Source: Methylophilus sp. 14
GTDB taxonomy: Bacteria; Pseudomonadota; Gammaproteobacteria; Burkholderiales; Methylophilaceae
DNA length: 64,000 nt
Direction: 5' to 3'
Assembly: GCF_015354345.1 (NCBI RefSeq)
Contig: NZ_JADKYS010000002.1
Coordinates: forward strand, 434,001-498,000
Position 1 is the stretch's first letter. Every line of letters begins with the position of its first letter. Both the position numbers and the translations under genes were made by a program. The notes under the pieces are model-generated. The model ran no database searches. It was not told the DNA's origin and saw nothing but the letters and a program-made list of their open reading frames with translations. Of this stretch, positions 53,307-62,794 are shown one piece after another.

Positions 53307-53438
53307 CTCAGAGAATGAGTTCCAATCGTGTCTTGTATTGCCCGCGGTTGTGCCCATTCATTCAGGCAAAGTTGTGTCCGCGTGGATTGATCCCGAGTTT
53401 CTGGAAGAGCTGAACAACAGATGATTGGCCGCCAGACC

Positions 53439-53533
53439 GTTAAAGCTGCAGTCGAGAGGGACAGGCAACAAGCTGAGCTTGTTGGTTTCCTTCGTGCTTC
53501 GTACCCCGGCAGCCTCTCACTTTTACGTTAAGC
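53439..53533 (+). repeat. attC-like site before the membrane-protein gene
   Basis: Ends in CTCTCACTTTTACGTTAAGC; the core GTTAAGC (53527-53533) fits GTTRRRY exactly and is 14 nt before the ATG. GAGAGG (53454-53459) pairs with CCTCTC (53513-53518), and a perfect 9-bp CAACAAGCT/AGCTTGTTG hairpin sits inside, like the variable stem of attC sites. The left core GTTAAAG is not the expected complement. Confidence 0.5.
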
Positions 53534-53546
53534 AGCAAAGGGAAAT

Positions 53547-54125
53547 ATGGGACTCAAATCTGATTTTGATGAGGTGCTAGAGGCTTGGCCAAAGTATCCT
53601 TGGATACTTCGTTTTTGGCTGATCATCTCCGCGTTTACGGCATCTGGAGCAATTGCATCATTGAGCGAGACTGTGTTCAAGTGGAAGGGCTTTCTGTTAG
53701 ATGCAGTAGTGTTCTATCGATCATTTCTTTCCGAGCCGCTCGCACAATGTATCCATGTACAAAACCCTCACATTGGCCCAGCGATGGCTGATGCTCTACT
53801 GCTTGCCACAGTATCTTCACTGGCCCAAGTAGTCGTTTCCGTAGAGCAAAATGAACCACCAAGTCTTCGTTTACGCAGAGAGTTCCAACTCGCTTTTCTT
53901 TTAGTCGTTTTCCTTTCAATTGGGGGAATGATTGAACGTCCTGCTCTGAGTCTGGAGTCTCTGCTTGTGTGGTGGTGGTTAGGTATATTGGGGTGGCAGC
54001 TAATTCAATACATCAGGCTTCGAGGGAGTACCAGGCTATTAGGCTTGTCTTCCTTACTATTTCCATTTGTGCTACTTGGGATCGCGGCTGCCATTAATGC
54101 GGGTCTTTCTCGTGTTGCAGCCTAA
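53547..54125 (+). CDS. Small integral membrane protein
   Basis: A 192-residue protein with about four membrane segments (ILRFWLIISAFTASGAIA, LAFLLVVFLSIGGMI, LLVWWWLGILGWQLI, LLFPFVLLGIAAAI). No family recognised. AAAGGGA precedes the ATG. The stop codon lies inside a GCCTAAC sequence that would be the left core of the attC-like site following it, as is common for cassette genes. Confidence 0.7.
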   Translation: MGLKSDFDEVLEAWPKYPWILRFWLIISAFTASGAIASLSETVFKWKGFLLDAVVFYRSFLSEPLAQCIHVQNPHIGPAMADALLLATVSSLAQVVVSVEQNEPPSLRLRREFQLAFLLVVFLSIGGMIERPALSLESLLVWWWLGILGWQLIQYIRLRGSTRLLGLSSLLFPFVLLGIAAAINAGLSRVAA

Positions 54126-54178
54126 CTCTGCGCTCACGCGAGACTGCGCAAAAAGAGCGCGACCCCTTAGCTCCACGT
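54120..54178 (+). repeat. attC-like site, right end of possible cassette array
   Basis: Starts with GCCTAAC (fits RYYYAAC) overlapping the stop codon; GCGCTC pairs with GAGCGC inside; ends CCCCTTAGCTCCACGTT. The right core reads GTTTGTG rather than GTTRRRY, as would follow if this is the array end. Confidence 0.45.
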
Positions 54179-54254
54179 TTGTGATCATGACAATTTGAGT
54201 CCTTGTTTCAGTTTTGCTCTTTACGATGCTTCCTACATCATAGCCTGCTTTGTA

Positions 54255-54587
54255 TTATTCGCGTTGAAGTAAGATGGTAATCAGTAGCGTACTGTCCAAA
54301 AGAGCTTTAACTGTATGGGCGGCTCCCGCACTCAAATAAATTAGATTATTTGCTTTCAAGACTCTGATTTGTCCTGCCAGATTCAATTCAACCTCACCTT
54401 CAATACACTGAATAGTGACAGCACCGGCTGCTGTATGCTCTGGTGTGGTTTTGCCTGCGTTTAAAATAAACCTGAAAACCTCAATATGGCTTTCGCGTAT
54501 TAAGGTTTCCGATTTGGCAGACTCAAATTTGGCGCCATCAGGACTAATGTTGATCACTTCACCTGGCGCGTAGTGTTGAATGCTCAT
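54255..54587 (-). CDS. Cupin-domain protein next to nitric oxide reductase
   Basis: A 110-residue single cupin (FILNAGKTTPEHTAAGAVTI, IEGEVELNLAGQ, LIYLSAGAAHTVKAL). Two His and a Glu could bind a metal. It starts 26 nt after the norB stop and is probably co-transcribed; small cupins are often found beside NO-stress genes, role unknown. Confidence 0.8.
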   Translation of the reverse strand: MSIQHYAPGEVINISPDGAKFESAKSETLIRESHIEVFRFILNAGKTTPEHTAAGAVTIQCIEGEVELNLAGQIRVLKANNLIYLSAGAAHTVKALLDSTLLITILLQRE

Positions 54588-54613
54588 ATGGAAACCCTTC
54601 TGCTCAATTGTAA

Positions 54614-56875
54614 TTAAACAGTACTTATATGATGGTACGGCTTCCTATCCAAAAGACTCAGTGTAACTTGGCTTGCAATGGATAAGGCCCCAATAATGAA
54701 GACAACATCCCCAAAGGTTCTTACCCATCTTAGGGTTTGCAATAATGGTTGTTGCATGAACTCCTCACTACGTGCGTACCAGAGGCCTTCGTTAAAGCTG
54801 GCTTGGAATTGCATAAAACCAATCGGCAAGAGGCTGGTAAATATCATTAACAATAATCCGATATTGAGCGCCCAAAAGCCTGTTCTCATTAGCTTTTCGT
54901 TAAAGATTACGTGCGGGCGGATATATCGTAACACTAGCAGGCAGAAGCCGATAGCAAGGAAGCCATATACACCAAACAGTGCAGCATGAGCGTGTACCGC
55001 TGTCGTGTTGAGCCCTTGAATGTAATATAGAGAAATAGGTGGATTGATTAGAAAACCAAATACGCCTGCGCCCAGCATATTCCAGAAAGCGACCGCTGCA
55101 AAGCAACATAAAGGCCAACGTAAGTTCTCAAGCCATATTGCTCGTTTATGCAAGTGCCAGTGATGCCACGCTTCATGACCGAGCACAAGTAAAGGAACAA
55201 CTTCTAGCGCACTGAAACTGGCGCCGATTGCCATAACTGGCGTAGTCGTTCCAGAGAAATAAAGGTGATGGAACGTACCCGGAATGCCACCAACCATAAA
55301 CAACGATGCTGATGCCAAGCTAGTGGTTGTTGCAACAGACCTAGATACCAGGCCAAGTGACATAAAAATGTAGGCCAACGCTGCAGTGGCAAATACCTCG
55401 AAAATACCTTCCACCCACAGGTGCACAACCCACCAACGCCAGTATTCCATCACCGAGAGATTGCTATGTTCACCATAGAACAGGCCACTGCCATAAAATA
55501 AACCAATCGCAATCACCGAAGCGGTCAATAATGCCAGTAGATTTTTATCGCTATCTTTTGCCTTAAGCGCGGGGATCATGCAGCGAAGCATTAAACCTAG
55601 CCACAATAACAGGCCAACAAATAATGCAATCTGCCAGAAACGGCCAAGGTCTATATATTCATAGCCCTGATGCCCAAACCAGAAATTAAATGCAGTTGGT
55701 ATTAGGTGAGCGATCGCTGAATATTGGCCAAGGAAAGAACCTGTGACCACAATCAGTAAAGCGATAAACAGAATATTCACCCCTAGTTTTTGATATGCAG
55801 GATCTTTGCCGCCATTAATGATCGGTGCCAAAAATAATCCAGCGGCCAGAAAGCCGGTGGCGATCCAGAATAAAGCACTCTGGATGTGCCAGGTACGGGT
55901 GAGTGAATAGGGAAACCATTGTGATACGTCAACGCCATAAAACTCTTGGCCTTCTACCGTGTAATGTGCAGTAAACCCACCAATAAACACTTGGAATATC
56001 AGCAAGGCAACCACAATAAACAGGTATTTTCCTAGGGCTTGCTGCGAGGGTGTTAATGCGAAACTGGTAATAGGATCAAGCTTGCCTGCTTTGGGAGGTA
56101 CATCATCTTCTTTGCGTAATGCTGTCCAGCCTAAAATTAGCAGCCCTATGCCAGCCAACAAAAATACAATACTGCCCATGGACCAAAGGATATTCTCGCT
56201 GCTCGGTTTGTTGGCGATCAAGGGCTCATGAGGCCAGTTATTGGTGTATGTTACCGCTCCCTCGGCACGCTCGGTTGCTGCTGCCCACGATGTCCAGAAA
56301 AAGAAATATGCCATCTTTTGCCTGGCCTTCGCATCGGGCAATGTATTGTCTTTCATGGCATATGCGATACGGGTTTTCTTAAGCTCTGGTGCATCAGAAA
56401 ACAATGCTCCGTAATATGCGGCGGTTTGTTGCACCGCTTTAGCGCGACGTGGTGTCAGTGACAAGATGCCTTGGTCATCCAGTCGATTGCTGCGATATTC
56501 TTGCTTGAGCATCTCACGCAGGCCTGCTTGTTTAACCGGATCCAGCATGTCATAACTTGAACTATAGGTTTCCTGAGCTGCTAAATTCAGCCAAGCGATC
56601 AATTCACGATGTAACCAATCGGCAGTCCAGTCTGGCGCCTGGTAAGCGCCATGTCCCCATATTGAGCCCATTTGCATTCCACCAATTGATTGCCAGTGTG
56701 ATTGCCCCGTCAGAATGTCAGCTTCTTTAAATTCAAGTTGATGGTCATTGCTCATCACGCTGTTGGGAATCGGTGGTGCTGAACGATAAACCTCGGCGCC
56801 CATATAGCCCAGAATAGTAAATGTAACGATGAGTACTGCAATGAGGATGAGCCAAAGCTTTTTATATATACCCAT
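54614..56875 (-). CDS. norB: Quinol-dependent nitric oxide reductase (qNOR)
   Basis: A 753-residue integral membrane enzyme reducing NO to N2O with quinol. The length shows the fused qNOR form: an N-terminal extension (one membrane segment, periplasmic domain with GAYQAPDWTADWLHREL) replaces NorC, then about 12 membrane segments. Heme and FeB ligands: the His and Glu in HLWVEGIFEVFATAALAYIF, the HH of FHHLYFSGTTTP and the His pair in AVHAHAALFGVYG. Without denitrification genes in view, it probably detoxifies NO. An FNR/DNR-type site lies upstream. Confidence 0.95.
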   Translation of the reverse strand: MGIYKKLWLILIAVLIVTFTILGYMGAEVYRSAPPIPNSVMSNDHQLEFKEADILTGQSHWQSIGGMQMGSIWGHGAYQAPDWTADWLHRELIAWLNLAAQETYSSSYDMLDPVKQAGLREMLKQEYRSNRLDDQGILSLTPRRAKAVQQTAAYYGALFSDAPELKKTRIAYAMKDNTLPDAKARQKMAYFFFWTSWAAATERAEGAVTYTNNWPHEPLIANKPSSENILWSMGSIVFLLAGIGLLILGWTALRKEDDVPPKAGKLDPITSFALTPSQQALGKYLFIVVALLIFQVFIGGFTAHYTVEGQEFYGVDVSQWFPYSLTRTWHIQSALFWIATGFLAAGLFLAPIINGGKDPAYQKLGVNILFIALLIVVTGSFLGQYSAIAHLIPTAFNFWFGHQGYEYIDLGRFWQIALFVGLLLWLGLMLRCMIPALKAKDSDKNLLALLTASVIAIGLFYGSGLFYGEHSNLSVMEYWRWWVVHLWVEGIFEVFATAALAYIFMSLGLVSRSVATTTSLASASLFMVGGIPGTFHHLYFSGTTTPVMAIGASFSALEVVPLLVLGHEAWHHWHLHKRAIWLENLRWPLCCFAAVAFWNMLGAGVFGFLINPPISLYYIQGLNTTAVHAHAALFGVYGFLAIGFCLLVLRYIRPHVIFNEKLMRTGFWALNIGLLLMIFTSLLPIGFMQFQASFNEGLWYARSEEFMQQPLLQTLRWVRTFGDVVFIIGALSIASQVTLSLLDRKPYHHISTV

Positions 56876-56971
56876 GAAACGCTCTCTTTCTTATATAGAG
56901 GCTGCTGTACAAAATAAATACAATTTGCACAGTGCATTATTAATGTGACCGTGACGATGATGCAAGTCTAG

Positions 56972-57011
56972 ACTATAAAATATGTCCCTCTTTGAGCTTG
57001 CGATAGATCAA
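56972..57011 (-). promoter_or_regulatory. FNR/DNR-type promoter of norB
   Basis: On the minus strand, TTGAT-CTAT-CGCAA (57011 to 56998) matches TTGAT-N4-ATCAA at 8 of 10 positions. TATAGT (56977 to 56972) lies where a -10 box would be, giving a start about 40 nt from the site centre, the class II FNR distance. The leader is about 90 nt. Confidence 0.68.
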
Positions 57012-57159
57012 TAAATGGATTCTTAAAAAACAATATTTAGACGTTTGAGAATCGCCCGGGCACGCTTGAATGGCTCGAGCTTCTGGTGACTCCCCGTTGG
57101 CAATCGCTGGCTTGGTCCAGGTGATAGGACTCATTCAAGTGGAGGCAATGACTGATAAA

Positions 57160-57193
57160 GAAAAAGCCTAACACTCGGAGGAATGCTAGGCTT
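57160..57193 (-). terminator. Terminator downstream of the GcvA-like regulator
   Basis: Minus strand: AAGCCTA/TAGGCTT stem, then TTTTTCTTT. It lies about 220 nt past the regulator stop. A second hairpin (57197-57223, CCATCACTT/AAGTGATGG) precedes it. The rest of 56876-57415 holds only the norB promoter; I see no gene. Confidence 0.75.
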
Positions 57194-57415
57194 AAACCAT
57201 CACTTTCCTCGGGGAAGTGATGGATGCTTATTTAGTATAAATATTCATAATCCAACTGTCAAAGCAGGCGTTACTCTGATGATGTCTGTGGTGTTGGTTC
57301 TTTGGGAAAGCACTAGTGCCATGGTTCATATTGGAGCATGTTTGGGTTATTTGGTGGGTAGGACATATAAAAACCAAACTCGTTTGCATTTTCACGCAAT
57401 AGGCTTTAATGGTAT

Positions 57416-58327
57416 TCATCGGGCCTCTTGGATCAACCAATCTCTAAAGGCTCGGATTCTTGGTATCGATATGTGGTCCGCGCGGTAGACGACAAAATAA
57501 GATAGCTCAGATGTGTAGGAGATGTCTGGTACCAGGCGAATGAGTCTTCCGCTTGCTATATCGTCCGCTACCATGGCGCTACGAGCTAAAGCAATTCCGT
57601 GTCCATCAATTGCTGCTTGCAATACAGCTGCAGAATTGTTGATTTGCATACTTCGATTCTTGATGGGGATAGGAATGCCTGCTTTAGCAAACCATTTATT
57701 CCAGGTGACGAATTCAAGATTGTCTCCCAGTGATAGGTCGTGAATGAGAGTGTGATATTCAAAAAACGAGGTGTCGGAGATAGGTTTAGTGTCTCGTAAT
57801 ATCAATGCTGGAGAGCACACCGGAAATAATTCCTCATGCATCAATAATTCGGCATTCAAACCAAGCCATGATCCACTTCCATAGCGCACGCCTATATCAA
57901 TATTGTGCGAAATAAAATCCAGTAATTTTAAGCTTATATCCAGTCGAACATCGGTGCCAGGATTCCTCGATTGGAATCTATCAATACGAGGCATTAACCA
58001 CTTAGTGGCGAATGCTGGGCTGACCGTGACAGTTAACGCGCCAGCCAATGCATCTTCTTTAAGTGTTTCGATACCTAAACTCAACTTCTCAAATCCCTCC
58101 TGAATAATAGGTAGGGCGCGCTTAGCTGGAGCCGTTGTGATTAGCCTCTCTTTTCCGCTTGTGCTGCGATGAAACAATGCAACACCTAGCCAATCCTCTA
58201 AGCCGCGCACAAGTTGACCTACTGCAGCGGGCGTTACGTTTAATTCATTGGCTGCAGCAGAAAAGCTTTTATTTCTTGCGCTAGCTTCAAATGCACGCAA
58301 AGCATTCAGATAGGAGGGTAGTTTCAT
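57416..58327 (-). CDS. LysR-family regulator, GcvA-like
   Basis: A 303-residue LysR protein of the GcvA/AmpR type: MKLPSYLNALRAFEASARNK start, helix-turn-helix NVTPAAVGQLVRGLEDWLG, and a substrate-binding domain with FATKWLMPRIDRFQ. It is divergent from the six-gene operon that starts at 58449, the likely target; the 121-nt gap would hold the operator. Confidence 0.9.
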   Translation of the reverse strand: MKLPSYLNALRAFEASARNKSFSAAANELNVTPAAVGQLVRGLEDWLGVALFHRSTSGKERLITTAPAKRALPIIQEGFEKLSLGIETLKEDALAGALTVTVSPAFATKWLMPRIDRFQSRNPGTDVRLDISLKLLDFISHNIDIGVRYGSGSWLGLNAELLMHEELFPVCSPALILRDTKPISDTSFFEYHTLIHDLSLGDNLEFVTWNKWFAKAGIPIPIKNRSMQINNSAAVLQAAIDGHGIALARSAMVADDIASGRLIRLVPDISYTSELSYFVVYRADHISIPRIRAFRDWLIQEAR

Positions 58328-58448
58328 GTGGGATAGTTTTTCTTTAATGAATGCACAGATTATCTCATTTGATTTGGCTGGCTAGAAATTTAAGAATTAA
58401 GTCGTAGATTGATTCATAAAATTTATGGAGTAGTTTTTCGTTTTAAAT

Positions 58449-59108
58449 ATGTTGGTTAATTCAAATTTTTTGCAACAGGTGGTAATCACTCCTGATCAGT
58501 ATGACTGGGTTAATTCAAATCAACCCGGTGTTATACGCATGATGTTGGATCGTATGGGAGGCGAGCAAGCTCGGGCAACTAGTCTTGTTAAGTATGCAAA
58601 AGGAGCCCATTTCCCTCATCACTATCATCCAGGTGGTGAAGAGATTTTGGTCTTAGAGGGGACTTTTAGTGAGGGCTCTAATCACTATTCTGCAGGTTGG
58701 TATCTAAGAAATCCTCCCGGTTCGAAGCACCAACCATTTAGTCCTGATGGAGCTACCATCTTTGTAAAGTTGCGCCAAATGCATCCTAGTGAAAGTTTAC
58801 CACTGCGTCTCAATACAAATGATCAATCTCTGTGGACGTTGGAGGGGAGAGAGGGAAAGTGCCCACTGTTCGTTAGTTCAACAGAGACAGTCTGGTTAGA
58901 GAGGTTGCGCATAGGGGCAATACTTAATACTACAAAGATGATGGGTTTGGAGTTGTTGGTAATGAAAGGTGAGGTTGATATGGATGGCTTAGCCTATCCA
59001 GCAGGTAGTTGGATACGAGTGCCTGTAGGACATATCACAGCCATAACTGCTACTCAAGCGAATACAACTATCTATATTAAGACGGGCCACCTACAGGGGG
59101 TTATATGA
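58449..59108 (+). CDS. Two-domain cupin (ChrR-like)
   Basis: A 219-residue protein with an N-terminal metal-binding cupin (HFPHHYHPGGEEILVLEG) and a second, degenerate cupin lacking the His pair (VMKGEVDMDGLAYPAGSWI). This arrangement resembles the ChrR-type cupins. First gene of an operon; it overlaps the next gene by ATGA. May act on or sense a small amine or aldehyde product (inference). Confidence 0.82.
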   Translation: MLVNSNFLQQVVITPDQYDWVNSNQPGVIRMMLDRMGGEQARATSLVKYAKGAHFPHHYHPGGEEILVLEGTFSEGSNHYSAGWYLRNPPGSKHQPFSPDGATIFVKLRQMHPSESLPLRLNTNDQSLWTLEGREGKCPLFVSSTETVWLERLRIGAILNTTKMMGLELLVMKGEVDMDGLAYPAGSWIRVPVGHITAITATQANTTIYIKTGHLQGVI

Positions 59109-60262
59109 AGTCTGCCCAAATTGGTATTGTTGGTGGTGGGCTGAGTGGCCTATATGCAGCTCATCTTCTAGAGCAAATGGGAGTGACAGATTATGTGCTG
59201 TTGGAGGCTAAGCCTTATCTTGGCGGTAGGTTGAGCTCTCCGTTGTCTGAAAGTAACGCAGATAAGCTTCCAACGGAGTTTAGTCATTTTGATCTTGGAG
59301 GTACCTGGTATTGGCCCGATATTCAACCAAGGCTTGATAGAGTGATTAAGCAATTCGGATTGAAAACTTATCCTCAAAATGAGGTTGGTGAAATGATCAT
59401 AGATCGAGCCAATTTTGCAAAACCCATGAGAGTTAATGGATATATATCTTCTCCTCCTATGATGAGGCTTGCAGGAGGAATGAACTCATTGATTTTGGCA
59501 GTTGCTAATAGTCTCCAGTCTCAGCGCATCTTGACTGGACACGCGGTGCACGAAATCACGCTCAATAAGTCTCAGGTCGAGCTAAAGATCAAAACTCCGA
59601 GGGGCAAGCAATTATCCATTACGGTCAATCATGTTTTGATTGCCACTCCTCCAAGAATAGCCACTTGCACAATCAAATACAGTCCGAATTTACCTGATCA
59701 TATATTTGAGAGTTGGCAGGACGTAAATACTTGGATGGCACCAAATGCCAAATATTTGGCTGTTTATGACAAGCCATTCTGGCGGAGCGCTGGATTATCT
59801 GGAGAGGCGCGCAGTGATAATGGCCCACTAGGCGAAATTCATGATGCTTCAATTCCTAATGAAGCTGCTGCCCTATTTGGATTTCTGCAACTGCCTGCAT
59901 TGAGTAGAAGCACAATGACTGAGCGTAAGCTTAAGGCAATGTGCCGTGCACAGCTGGTACGCATGTTCGGGCCAGAGGCAGAGAACATAAAGTATGACTA
60001 TTTAAAAGACTGGGCGACAGATAAATACACATCAACTAGTGCAGATATCACCAGTAATCACGGGCATTCGCTAGCTCCATCACCCACTATCTCATCGGGT
60101 GTCTGGCGTAGAAAATTATTCGGCATCTCTAGTGAGTGGTCAATGCTACTGCCTGGCTATATTGCAGGCGCTATTGATGCTGCCACCAATGGGGTACAAA
60201 AGCTACAAAAAGAAATGCTGCAAAAGCATTCTGATATTACAAATGTTGAGGAAAAGATATGA
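59105..60262 (+). CDS. FAD-dependent amine oxidase-family protein
   Basis: A 385-residue flavoprotein with dinucleotide-binding motif GIVGGGLSGLYAAHLL, LEAKPYLGGRL and the substrate/FAD region near the C-terminus (ISSEWSMLLPGYIAGAIDAA). It is somewhat shorter than usual monoamine oxidases. No signal peptide. It overlaps both neighbours by 4 nt, so it is translated together with the cupin and the alcohol dehydrogenase. Substrate unknown, plausibly an amine. Confidence 0.85.
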   Translation: MKSAQIGIVGGGLSGLYAAHLLEQMGVTDYVLLEAKPYLGGRLSSPLSESNADKLPTEFSHFDLGGTWYWPDIQPRLDRVIKQFGLKTYPQNEVGEMIIDRANFAKPMRVNGYISSPPMMRLAGGMNSLILAVANSLQSQRILTGHAVHEITLNKSQVELKIKTPRGKQLSITVNHVLIATPPRIATCTIKYSPNLPDHIFESWQDVNTWMAPNAKYLAVYDKPFWRSAGLSGEARSDNGPLGEIHDASIPNEAAALFGFLQLPALSRSTMTERKLKAMCRAQLVRMFGPEAENIKYDYLKDWATDKYTSTSADITSNHGHSLAPSPTISSGVWRRKLFGISSEWSMLLPGYIAGAIDAATNGVQKLQKEMLQKHSDITNVEEKI

Positions 60263-61302
60263 GTCCCACTTACCGTGCGATGCAAATTGCAAAACCAGGG
60301 GAGCTAGAGTTGGTTGAGAGGGAGTTTCTAGTGCCTCATGTAGACCAGGTCCTGATAGAGGTAGAGGCCTGTGGTATTTGTGGTGCTGATATCAATGATA
60401 TTGATCATCCAGATGTCACGTTAGAGCAGCCTAGAGTTCCTGGACATGAGGTCATTGGTCGAATCATTGCACGTGGAACGGATGTGCCAATGCATTGGCG
60501 TTTAGGTCAACGTGTTGGTGTTGGTCGTTTGGGAGGGCAGTGTAATGAGTGTGCACAATGTCGGAGAGGCCAGTTTCAACTCTGCCAGAGTCAGCATTTT
60601 GTAGGCTCCACTTGTGATGGAGGCTACGCAGAGTTGATGTTGGCTAGATACACCGGTCTTGTAGCGATACCAGATGAGCTAACTTCTGAGGAGGCTGCGC
60701 CCATTTTGTGTGCTGGACTTGCAACATTCAATGCACTGAAGAAAAGTGGAGCAGAGGCTGGTGACACCGTGGCGATATTGGGTATAGGCGGACTTGGTCA
60801 TATGGCTGTTCAATATGCCCGCAAAATGGGCTTTAGGGTTGTGGCAATCGGGCGAGGAGAGGCCATTTCAAAAGATGTCAGGCATTTAGGGGCTCATTTT
60901 TATTTGGACTCGAACAATAAGGACACTATTGCAACACTTAAGAGCATAGGTGGAGTTCAGGCTTTAGTGACAACAATCACAAATGCTGATGAGGTTTCGC
61001 CTTATCTTAATGCCATTGCCCCTCAAGGAACGATGATTGTTTTGGGGGCTGGTAAGTCTCCGCTATCTGTTTCGACTGGTAATTTGGTGGCTAGTGAAAA
61101 AGAGATTAAGGGATCGATGACGGGATCGGCCTGTGATAGCGAGAAAGCGTTGAATTTTAGCGCGCTCTTTGAGGTATTACCTAGGGTTGAAACGATGCCA
61201 CTTTATCTGGCTAATCAGGCACTCGTAAAGTTAAGGTCTGGGAATGTAAATTTTCGAATTGTATTAACAATGGATAAGGTTACATTGCGTGTGCGCTCTT
61301 AA
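60259..61302 (+). CDS. Zinc-dependent alcohol dehydrogenase (MDR family)
   Basis: A 347-residue medium-chain dehydrogenase: catalytic zinc residues in CGICGADINDID and GHEVIG, structural zinc loop CNECAQCRRGQFQLC, and NAD(P) motif GIGGLGHMAVQYARKMG. It resembles the bacterial AdhA/aldehyde-reductase type. Starts at the ATG overlapping the amine oxidase stop. Might reduce or oxidise the aldehyde made by the amine oxidase (inference). Confidence 0.9.
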   Translation: MSPTYRAMQIAKPGELELVEREFLVPHVDQVLIEVEACGICGADINDIDHPDVTLEQPRVPGHEVIGRIIARGTDVPMHWRLGQRVGVGRLGGQCNECAQCRRGQFQLCQSQHFVGSTCDGGYAELMLARYTGLVAIPDELTSEEAAPILCAGLATFNALKKSGAEAGDTVAILGIGGLGHMAVQYARKMGFRVVAIGRGEAISKDVRHLGAHFYLDSNNKDTIATLKSIGGVQALVTTITNADEVSPYLNAIAPQGTMIVLGAGKSPLSVSTGNLVASEKEIKGSMTGSACDSEKALNFSALFEVLPRVETMPLYLANQALVKLRSGNVNFRIVLTMDKVTLRVRS

Positions 61303-62242
61303 TGCTGCGCTACGAGGAGTATTTAACGGCTGGGTAATACTCATCATTTTCTGCATGCACGCCTATGCGGAAACTAAGCCTGTGGAAGAGGTAAATGCAA
61401 TACCAGAGGACTTTCAAATAACACCCTTTTCAAATAGCGAAAGCGGACAACTGGCGGCTTATGGGAGGAGCTTAGTTGTTAATACCTACAAATTAATCGG
61501 TCCAAATTCAAATCAGCCAATTATCGGGAACAAGCTTTCTTGCACCAGTTGTCACCTCAAGGGCGGGACTAAACCATTTGCAGCACCCTATATTGGGCTT
61601 TCTAATATTTTTCCTATTTACATCGCTAGGGAGGATAGGGTTGTGAGTTTGGAGGAGCGAATCAATGGTTGTATTGAGCGAAGTTTGAATGGACGAACGA
61701 TAGATCACGATAGTTATGAGATGCGTGCAATCGTGTCATATATCCAACATCTCAGCTCTGAGTATTACAGTAATCGTAGAGTTAAGGGGCATGGGTTTTT
61801 AACATTGGAATTGCCAAACCGTGCTGCCAATCCGCTAAGCGGTCAGCGAGTGTTTGAAAGACACTGTGTTTCATGTCATGGAGTGGATGGACAGGGAGGT
61901 TCTGTCACGGCCGAAATGAGGATTGCTGGTAAGTCTTTTCCACCTTTGTGGGGTGATAGCTCATATAACGATGGGGCTGGGATGGCGCGTGTATTAACGG
62001 CTGCGAGGTACATAAAAGCTAATATGCCTTTGGGCACAAAAGCGAGTGCACCAATACTATCCGATGAAGAGGCTTACGATGTTGCAGCGTATATTAATAG
62101 TCATGCTAGGCCAGTAAAAGCTAACAAAGAGAATGACTATCCCGATCTTTCAAAAAAGCCCAAGGATTGCCCATATCCACCTTATGCAGACGCCATTCCG
62201 CAATCTCAACATAAGTTCGGCCCTTTTAATTTCACCCGGTAG
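61289..62242 (+). CDS. Di-heme cytochrome c, TsdA-like
   Basis: A 317-residue exported protein with two heme c sites, CTSCH (85-89) and CVSCH (193-197). LEERINGCIERSLNG and the general layout resemble TsdA-like thiosulfate dehydrogenases and related SoxX-type cytochromes. The signal is IILIIFCMHAYAETK-like. Starts at GTG 61289, overlapping the dehydrogenase gene; AAGGT lies nine nt upstream. The two exported DsrE-like proteins next door favour a sulfur-related role. Confidence 0.82.
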   Translation: MCALNAALRGVFNGWVILIIFCMHAYAETKPVEEVNAIPEDFQITPFSNSESGQLAAYGRSLVVNTYKLIGPNSNQPIIGNKLSCTSCHLKGGTKPFAAPYIGLSNIFPIYIAREDRVVSLEERINGCIERSLNGRTIDHDSYEMRAIVSYIQHLSSEYYSNRRVKGHGFLTLELPNRAANPLSGQRVFERHCVSCHGVDGQGGSVTAEMRIAGKSFPPLWGDSSYNDGAGMARVLTAARYIKANMPLGTKASAPILSDEEAYDVAAYINSHARPVKANKENDYPDLSKKPKDCPYPPYADAIPQSQHKFGPFNFTR

Positions 62243-62259
62243 ATTATTCAAGGAGTCTC

Positions 62260-62721
62260 ATGAAAAGAAGTTTACTTACGATGGTTTTTGCGTTGCTTTT
62301 TGCTCAAACTTCAATCGCACTAGAGGACCCTTTCGAGCGGAATAGATTGTACGTTGGTGCGGAGGCGACGAAGGGGAGCTATAAAGCTATCTATCAGATA
62401 GATTCCAACAATCCTGATGTAATTAAGAAGGCGATTCGCAATATCAAAAACTTGATTGAAGACCCAAGACTAAAAGGTAAGGTGGAAGTGGAGCTTGTTG
62501 CATTTTCAGGAGGTACAGAATTGCTGTTGAAAACAAGTGAATATGAGGCGGCTTTAAGAGAACTCATCACTAAAGGTGTTGTCATCGTCCAATGCTTGAA
62601 TACATTGAAAGAGAGAAAGTTAGAGAGGTCTCAATTCTTTGACTTTGTTGGTTTTGTACCCTCCGCAAATGGTGAGCTTGTGATTAGGGGCGGGGATGGA
62701 TGGGTGATCATCAAGCCTTAG
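62260..62721 (+). CDS. Exported DsrE-like protein 1
   Basis: A 153-residue protein with a signal peptide (LLTMVFALLFAQTSIALE) and a DsrE-like fold: KVEVELVAFSGGTELLL, VIVQCLNTLKERKLE (conserved Cys) and the end GDGWVIIKP. Exported DsrE proteins are thought to handle sulfur species in the periplasm. Follows the cytochrome by 17 nt. Confidence 0.82.
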   Translation: MKRSLLTMVFALLFAQTSIALEDPFERNRLYVGAEATKGSYKAIYQIDSNNPDVIKKAIRNIKNLIEDPRLKGKVEVELVAFSGGTELLLKTSEYEAALRELITKGVVIVQCLNTLKERKLERSQFFDFVGFVPSANGELVIRGGDGWVIIKP

Positions 62722-62794
62722 AAGTCTGAGGTGCCGTCAAAGTCAAGAGTTTGCCACAAAGGCTGGATGAAAATTTAATAGTTAGGTGAGGGAA

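Noticed and set aside
57183-57488. Plus-strand open frame of 101 codons
   Set aside because: It begins inside a terminator hairpin and ends inside the LysR gene; composition is not protein-like.
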